From Rhizobium sp. Q54 (GTDB lineage Bacteria; Pseudomonadota; Alphaproteobacteria; Rickettsiales; UBA1997): DNA of 9,947 nt. Position numbers and translations under genes: made by a program. The notes under the pieces are model-generated. The model was given only the letters and a program-made list of their open reading frames with translations, was not told the DNA's origin and made no database searches. The stretch lies in assembly GCA_945865855.1 (NCBI GenBank), contig CAMBES010000046.1, positions 1 through 9,947 on the forward strand. The letters run 5' to 3'. This document shows, piece after piece, positions 7,163-9,947 of this stretch (position 1 is its first letter; every line of letters begins with the position of its first letter).

Positions 7163-7201
7163 TCACGATCAACCAGAAAAAAATCAATCAGCGTCAATTA
7201 T

Positions 7202-9073
7202 TTACTGGCAAGACAAGCACTCGTCATACTCTTTTTTTCCGTCGCCATTATTCTGAACCGAAACGTCTAGCTCGTGCTTTTCGCCCTTATTTGAAACTTT
7301 GTCTGCACGCTGAACCGAAGTTGAGCGACAGTAATACAAACTTTTCAAACCCTTCTGCCACGCACGAAAATGGATTTCGTGTAAAACTTTTTTTGACACA
7401 TTTCCTGGCAAAAAAACATTCAAACTTTGTGCTTGGCAAATGTATTCTTGACGATCGGCAGAAAGATCAATAACCCAACGCTGATCCATTTCTTGCGCAG
7501 TTTTGAACACTAATTTTTCGTGCTCGTCCAGAAAATCTAAATGCTGCACCGAGCCTTCGTTAATCGTGATTGACGACCAAATATCTTCCGAATTTTTTCC
7601 TTTCGTTTCGAGCAATCTGACGAGGTTTTTATTTCGCACATTGAATGAGCCGGTGAGAGTTTTTTGCGTGAAAGAATTTGCTGCAAATGGCTCAATTCCA
7701 GGCGAAGAATTATTGGCAATGATCGAGATCGAAGCAGTAGGAGCGATTGCTAATTTATTTGAAAATCTTTCGTCTATTCCTGCATCTGCCGCGTCTAAAC
7801 AAGCGCCTCTTTCTTTCGCCAAAACTTTTGAAGCGCGGTCAACTCCTTGTTTGATGAATTGAAAAATTTTCTTGTTCCAAACTTTGCTCATTGCAGATTC
7901 GAGTGGAACATTTTTGCTTTGAAGGAAAGAATGGAAACCCATTACGCCCAGGCCAACAGAGCGCTCACGCATTGCCGAATATTTAGCTTTAATCATTAAA
8001 TCTGGCGCTTTTTCGATAAAATCTTGCAAGACATTGTCGAGGAAGCGCATCACATCTTCGAGAATTTTGTCGTTATCTTTCCACTCGTCGTAAAATTCTA
8101 CATTGAGCGAAGATAGGCAGCACACTGCGGTGCGGTCTTTACCAAGATGATCAAGGCCGGTCGGCAAAGTGATCTCACTGCAAAGATTTGAGGTTTTAAC
8201 TTGAAGACCGAGCTTTTTTTGATGCTCTGGAATTGCGCGGTTAACGGCGTCAACGAAAAGCAAATAAGGCTCTCCTGTTTCAACGCGAGCAGTGAGTAAT
8301 TTGATCCAAAGAGTACGCGCCTTAACCACCTCAATTGCCTTGCCGCTATGCGGACTTTTCAATTCGAAGTCGCCATCTTTTTCAACTGCGCGCATGAATT
8401 CATCAGTGATCGACACGCCGTGGTGAAGATTGAGTGAGCGACGATTTGGATCGCCACCTGTAGGCCTTCTAATGTCGATAAATTCTTCAATTTCTGGATG
8501 ATGAATCGGCAAATAAACAGCTGCCGAGCCACGCCTGAGGCTGCCTTGCGAAATGGCCAAAGTTTGCGAATCCATTACTTTAATGAATGGAATAATGCCG
8601 GAAGTTTTACCATTACCGCGCACAATTTCGCCGATCGAACGGAGATTGCCCCAATAGCTACCGATGCCGCCGCCCTTTGAAGCGAGCCACACATTTTCAT
8701 TCCACAACTCAACAATGCCGGTGAGTGAATCGGAAGATTCATTCAAAAAACAGGAGATCGGCAAGCCGCGATCAGTGCCACCATTACTCAAAATTGGTGT
8801 TGCTGGCATAAACCACAAATTCGAAATGTAGTGGTAAAGACGATTAGCGTGATCTTGGTCATCGGCATAATAAGCGGCGACGCGCGCAAATAAATCTTGG
8901 TAAGATTCGCCCGGCATTAAGTAACGATCTTTCAAAACCGCCTTGCCGAAATTACTCAACTTGTCGTCGTTCTTATTGTCGATCTTTACGACAAAGTTTT
9001 TGCCCAAGGAAGACTTAATGGCCGCTTGCTCTGCGAAAGTTTTTACTGTTTTTGCTGATGTTTTTTTTGACAT
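7202..9073 (-). CDS. nrdA: Class I ribonucleoside-diphosphate reductase, large (alpha) subunit
   Basis: NrdA reduces ribonucleoside diphosphates to deoxyribonucleotides, using a radical generated by the small subunit NrdB. From the ATG at 9073 the product has 623 residues. The key residues are present: redox Cys108 (ISCFL), the active-site triad in NLCSE (Asn296, Cys298, Glu300), the partner cysteine at 318/319 (CCLSSLN), the radical-transfer pair Tyr580-Tyr581, and the C-terminal shuttle cysteines 619 and 622 (CLSCQ). The Tyr pair marks class I rather than the B12-dependent class II. It is shorter than E. coli NrdA (761) because it begins close to the catalytic barrel and lacks the roughly 90-residue N-terminal ATP-cone, so overall dATP inhibition is unlikely to work as in E. 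coli. I chose the ATG at 9073 over a GTG at 9202 because the extra 43 residues look non-conserved and cover the probable promoter. No nrdB is in the window. Confidence 0.96.
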   Translation of the reverse strand: MSKKTSAKTVKTFAEQAAIKSSLGKNFVVKIDNKNDDKLSNFGKAVLKDRYLMPGESYQDLFARVAAYYADDQDHANRLYHYISNLWFMPATPILSNGGTDRGLPISCFLNESSDSLTGIVELWNENVWLASKGGGIGSYWGNLRSIGEIVRGNGKTSGIIPFIKVMDSQTLAISQGSLRRGSAAVYLPIHHPEIEEFIDIRRPTGGDPNRRSLNLHHGVSITDEFMRAVEKDGDFELKSPHSGKAIEVVKARTLWIKLLTARVETGEPYLLFVDAVNRAIPEHQKKLGLQVKTSNLCSEITLPTGLDHLGKDRTAVCCLSSLNVEFYDEWKDNDKILEDVMRFLDNVLQDFIEKAPDLMIKAKYSAMRERSVGLGVMGFHSFLQSKNVPLESAMSKVWNKKIFQFIKQGVDRASKVLAKERGACLDAADAGIDERFSNKLAIAPTASISIIANNSSPGIEPFAANSFTQKTLTGSFNVRNKNLVRLLETKGKNSEDIWSSITINEGSVQHLDFLDEHEKLVFKTAQEMDQRWVIDLSADRQEYICQAQSLNVFLPGNVSKKVLHEIHFRAWQKGLKSLYYCRSTSVQRADKVSNKGEKHELDVSVQNNGDGKKEYDECLSCQ

Positions 9074-9155
9074 TGGAGAAAATGATTTTAATGCGATTTT
9101 GACTACATCTAGTGTGATAAACCAGAAAGACCTACTAAATATTGATTTTTGCAGT

Positions 9156-9184
9156 TTTCTATTTTTGCCAGAAATAATTGGCAA
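9156..9184 (-). promoter_or_regulatory. Candidate nrdA promoter
   Basis: The minus strand reads TTGCCA (9184-9179), then 17 bases, then TAGAAA (9161-9156). These match five and four of six consensus positions. Transcription would begin near 9149 and give a leader of about 75 bases before the ATG at 9073. I saw no convincing NrdR box nearby. The 90-bp repeat pair begins 12 bases further upstream. Confidence 0.35.
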
Positions 9185-9196
9185 TGGAGATTTTTT

Positions 9197-9286
9197 TAGC
9201 ACGTAATTTTATCAACAAATCTTTGGCCCACCATTCTTTTTTTCCGCAATCCTCGCGAAAGCGGCGACCCAGAAAAACGCACTCGT
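9197..9286 (+). repeat. 90-bp direct repeat, copy 1
   Basis: First unit of a tandem pair, starting TAGCACGTAATTTT and ending CGCACTCGT. Its core CCTCGC-GAAA-GCGGCG (9251-9266) folds into a short stem with a GAAA loop, with one C-C mismatch. Copy 2 follows at an offset of exactly 90 bases, with roughly four fifths identity. The core resembles the widespread dispersed repeat containing GCGAAAGCGGGGATCCAG. It lies upstream of nrdA, in the 444 bases between the nrdA start and tRNA-Ser that contain no gene. Confidence 0.8.
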
Positions 9287-9376
9287 TAGCACGTAATTTT
9301 TCAACAATCTTCTTCGACCCATCATCCTTTTTCCCGTCATCCTCGCGAAAGCGGGGATCCAGAAAAGCGCACTCGA
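9287..9376 (+). repeat. 90-bp direct repeat, copy 2
   Basis: Second unit of the tandem pair, in the same orientation and phase. The core CCTCGC-GAAA-GCGGGG (9341-9356) is better preserved than in copy 1, with six pairs including one T-G wobble, closed by a GAAA loop and followed by ATCCAGAAAAGCGCACTCG. The matching flanks show that a unit much larger than the hairpin itself was duplicated. Confidence 0.8.
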
Positions 9377-9386
9377 ACTAAATGAT

Positions 9387-9420
9387 TAGATCCCCAAGTT
9401 TCCGCTTTCGCCAGAATTAC
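9387..9420 (-). repeat. Degenerate inverted relative of the hairpin repeat
   Basis: Read on the minus strand, GTAATTCTGGCGAAAGCGG (9420-9402) followed by AAACTTGGGGATC resembles the repeat core GTCATCCTCGCGAAAGCGG followed by GGATCC, with a few inserted bases. It lies 10 bases past copy 2 in the opposite orientation, so the cluster is two direct copies plus one inverted, decayed copy. The resemblance is partial. Confidence 0.45.
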
Positions 9421-9467
9421 AAAGAAAGCCCCTCAAGATAACAAAAAAACCCGCGCCAGATTTCCCA

Positions 9468-9495
9468 TTGACGAAAACCAACTCGCCCCTACCTT
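9468..9495 (+). promoter_or_regulatory. Candidate promoter for tRNA-Ser
   Basis: TTGACG (9468-9473) matches five of six bases of the -35 consensus. After 16 bases comes TACCTT (9490-9495), a weak -10. The predicted start, near 9502, is about 16 bases before the mature tRNA 5' end, a normal leader length. The -35 is good and the -10 poor. Confidence 0.4.
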
Positions 9496-9517
9496 GCCCC
9501 TCTCTTGAAAAATATGT

Positions 9518-9609
9518 GGAGAGGTGGCCGAGAGGCTGAAGGCACCTTCCTGCTAAGAAGGTATACGGGTAATACTGTATCAAGGGTTCGACTCCCTTCC
9601 TCTCCGCCA
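9518..9609 (+). tRNA. tRNA-Ser (anticodon GCU)
   Basis: The cloverleaf is complete. The acceptor arms GGAGAGG (9518-9524) and CCTCTCC (9599-9605) pair fully and are followed by discriminator G and an encoded CCA. The anticodon stem CCTTC/GAAGG encloses loop CTGCTAA with anticodon GCT (9552-9554), which reads serine codons AGC and AGU. A long variable arm around 9562-9580, typical of class II tRNAs such as serine, precedes a T arm of AAGGG-TTCGACT-CCCTT. A candidate promoter lies 23 bases upstream. Confidence 0.97.
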
Positions 9610-9947
9610 TATCTAGCATGCGTAACTTTTGTCTCATTCTCGAACTTTTTGGGGATTTTTAGTTAAGCTATCCTCAAAAATTGTCCTTACGATCCTTCAT
9701 TTTCTAGCATAGAAAAATCATCATCAACACTTGCTAATGCTTTACTGGAGAACGCTTCTTGTTGTCTAAAATTCTTCGGAAGAGATGGTCAAAAACTGAT
9801 TTTTCTGGTTAAAAAGGAGAATCACTCAATATTTTTTAGCAAAATTAACTTCTAGAGCCTTGATATTGCTGGTCAAAATAAGGTTAAGCTAAAACGGAGA
9901 TTTGGAGAATTTGTTTCGCCCGACCGCAAGAATTTTTGCCAAGGCTT
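9610..9947. other. Gene-free stretch after tRNA-Ser, with ORF remnants only
   Basis: These 338 bases hold no credible gene. On the plus strand one frame stays open for about 60 codons before TAG near 9853 but has no ATG. On the minus strand 9687-9788 is open for 33 codons between stops (ending ...DDDFSMLENEGS) and also lacks a useful start. Composition is AT-rich like the other spacers. The sequence GGTCAAAA followed by GGTTAA and GGAGA occurs twice (9787-9820 and 9871-9900), but the match is loose. It could be a decayed gene or the edge of a regulatory region for a gene beyond the window; I see no proof of either. Confidence 0.4.
9646..9680. other. 11-bp hairpin downstream of tRNA-Ser
   Basis: TTTTTGGGGAT (9646-9656) pairs with ATCCTCAAAAA (9670-9680), with one G-T wobble, around a 13-base loop. 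It lies 36 bases after the tRNA CCA and may act in 3' processing or termination. The stem puts T-rich sequence on the 5' side and A-rich on the 3' side, the reverse of a standard intrinsic terminator, so I do not call it one. Confidence 0.45.

Noticed and set aside
9100..9180. NrdR box upstream of nrdA
   Set aside because: The AT-rich stretch around 9134-9146 does not match the ACA...TGT-like palindrome well enough and only one site would be present.
9074..9202. 43-codon N-terminal extension of NrdA from a GTG
   Set aside because: The stretch has no resemblance to an ATP-cone and covers the likely promoter; the ATG at 9073 fits better.
9178..9381. 67-codon plus-strand ORF through the repeat pair
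   Set aside because: It is a translation of the tandem hairpin repeat (SSRKRG-type text twice) and has no independent coding evidence.
9197..9420. CRISPR array
   Set aside because: There are only two direct units of 90 bases without separate spacers, and no cas gene is nearby.
9386..9637. 83-codon minus-strand ORF
   Set aside because: It runs antisense through the whole tRNA-Ser; proteins of this text are a common annotation artefact.
9646..9680. Intrinsic terminator after tRNA-Ser
   Set aside because: The hairpin is real, but its T-rich arm is on the 5' side and no T run follows the 3' arm, so it was listed only as a hairpin.

Overview
The window is chromosomal DNA of a low-to-medium GC bacterium, most likely an alphaproteobacterium of the Rickettsiales/Holosporales kind. 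This is inferred from the wording of EF-Tu, from a YdhS-like flavoprotein, from a class I ribonucleotide reductase large subunit, and from short dispersed hairpin repeats of the types built on CATTGCGAG...CTCGGCAATG and CTCGCGAAAGCGGGGATCC. The assignment rests on pattern recognition alone. No CRISPR array, phage module or intact insertion sequence is visible.

Layout. Positions 1-1190 (minus) hold the translation factor gene tuf, cut one base before the end of its stop codon. Upstream of it come a structured leader, a candidate promoter and a small membrane-protein ORF (1310-1489, minus). That ORF diverges from a plus-strand cluster: enolase (eno, 1540-2817), a class IV D-amino-acid-type aminotransferase (2882-3727), and a large polytopic membrane protein resembling GT-C glycosyltransferases (3699-5594) that overlaps the aminotransferase by 29 nt. 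Converging on this cluster from the right are two minus-strand genes: the YdhS/COG4529-like FAD/NAD(P) protein with an unusual N-terminal hydrophobic extension (5635-7074), and nrdA (7202-9073). They are separated by a strong inverted repeat.

The right end is mostly non-coding. It holds a 90-bp tandem direct repeat (9197-9376) just upstream of nrdA, an inverted relic of the same element, a tRNA-Ser(GCU) with encoded CCA (9518-9609), and 338 bases (9610-9947) in which only a hairpin and short ORF remnants are visible.

Function. Most genes are housekeeping: translation (tuf, tRNA-Ser), glycolysis (eno), dNTP supply (nrdA) and probably D-amino acid supply for the cell wall (aminotransferase). 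The accessory content is the membrane protein, the extended YdhS-like protein and the small membrane ORF. No obvious new multi-gene system is present. The items most worth a second look are the non-coding repeats and hairpins, the altered substrate-site motif of the aminotransferase, and the two poorly characterised membrane-associated proteins.
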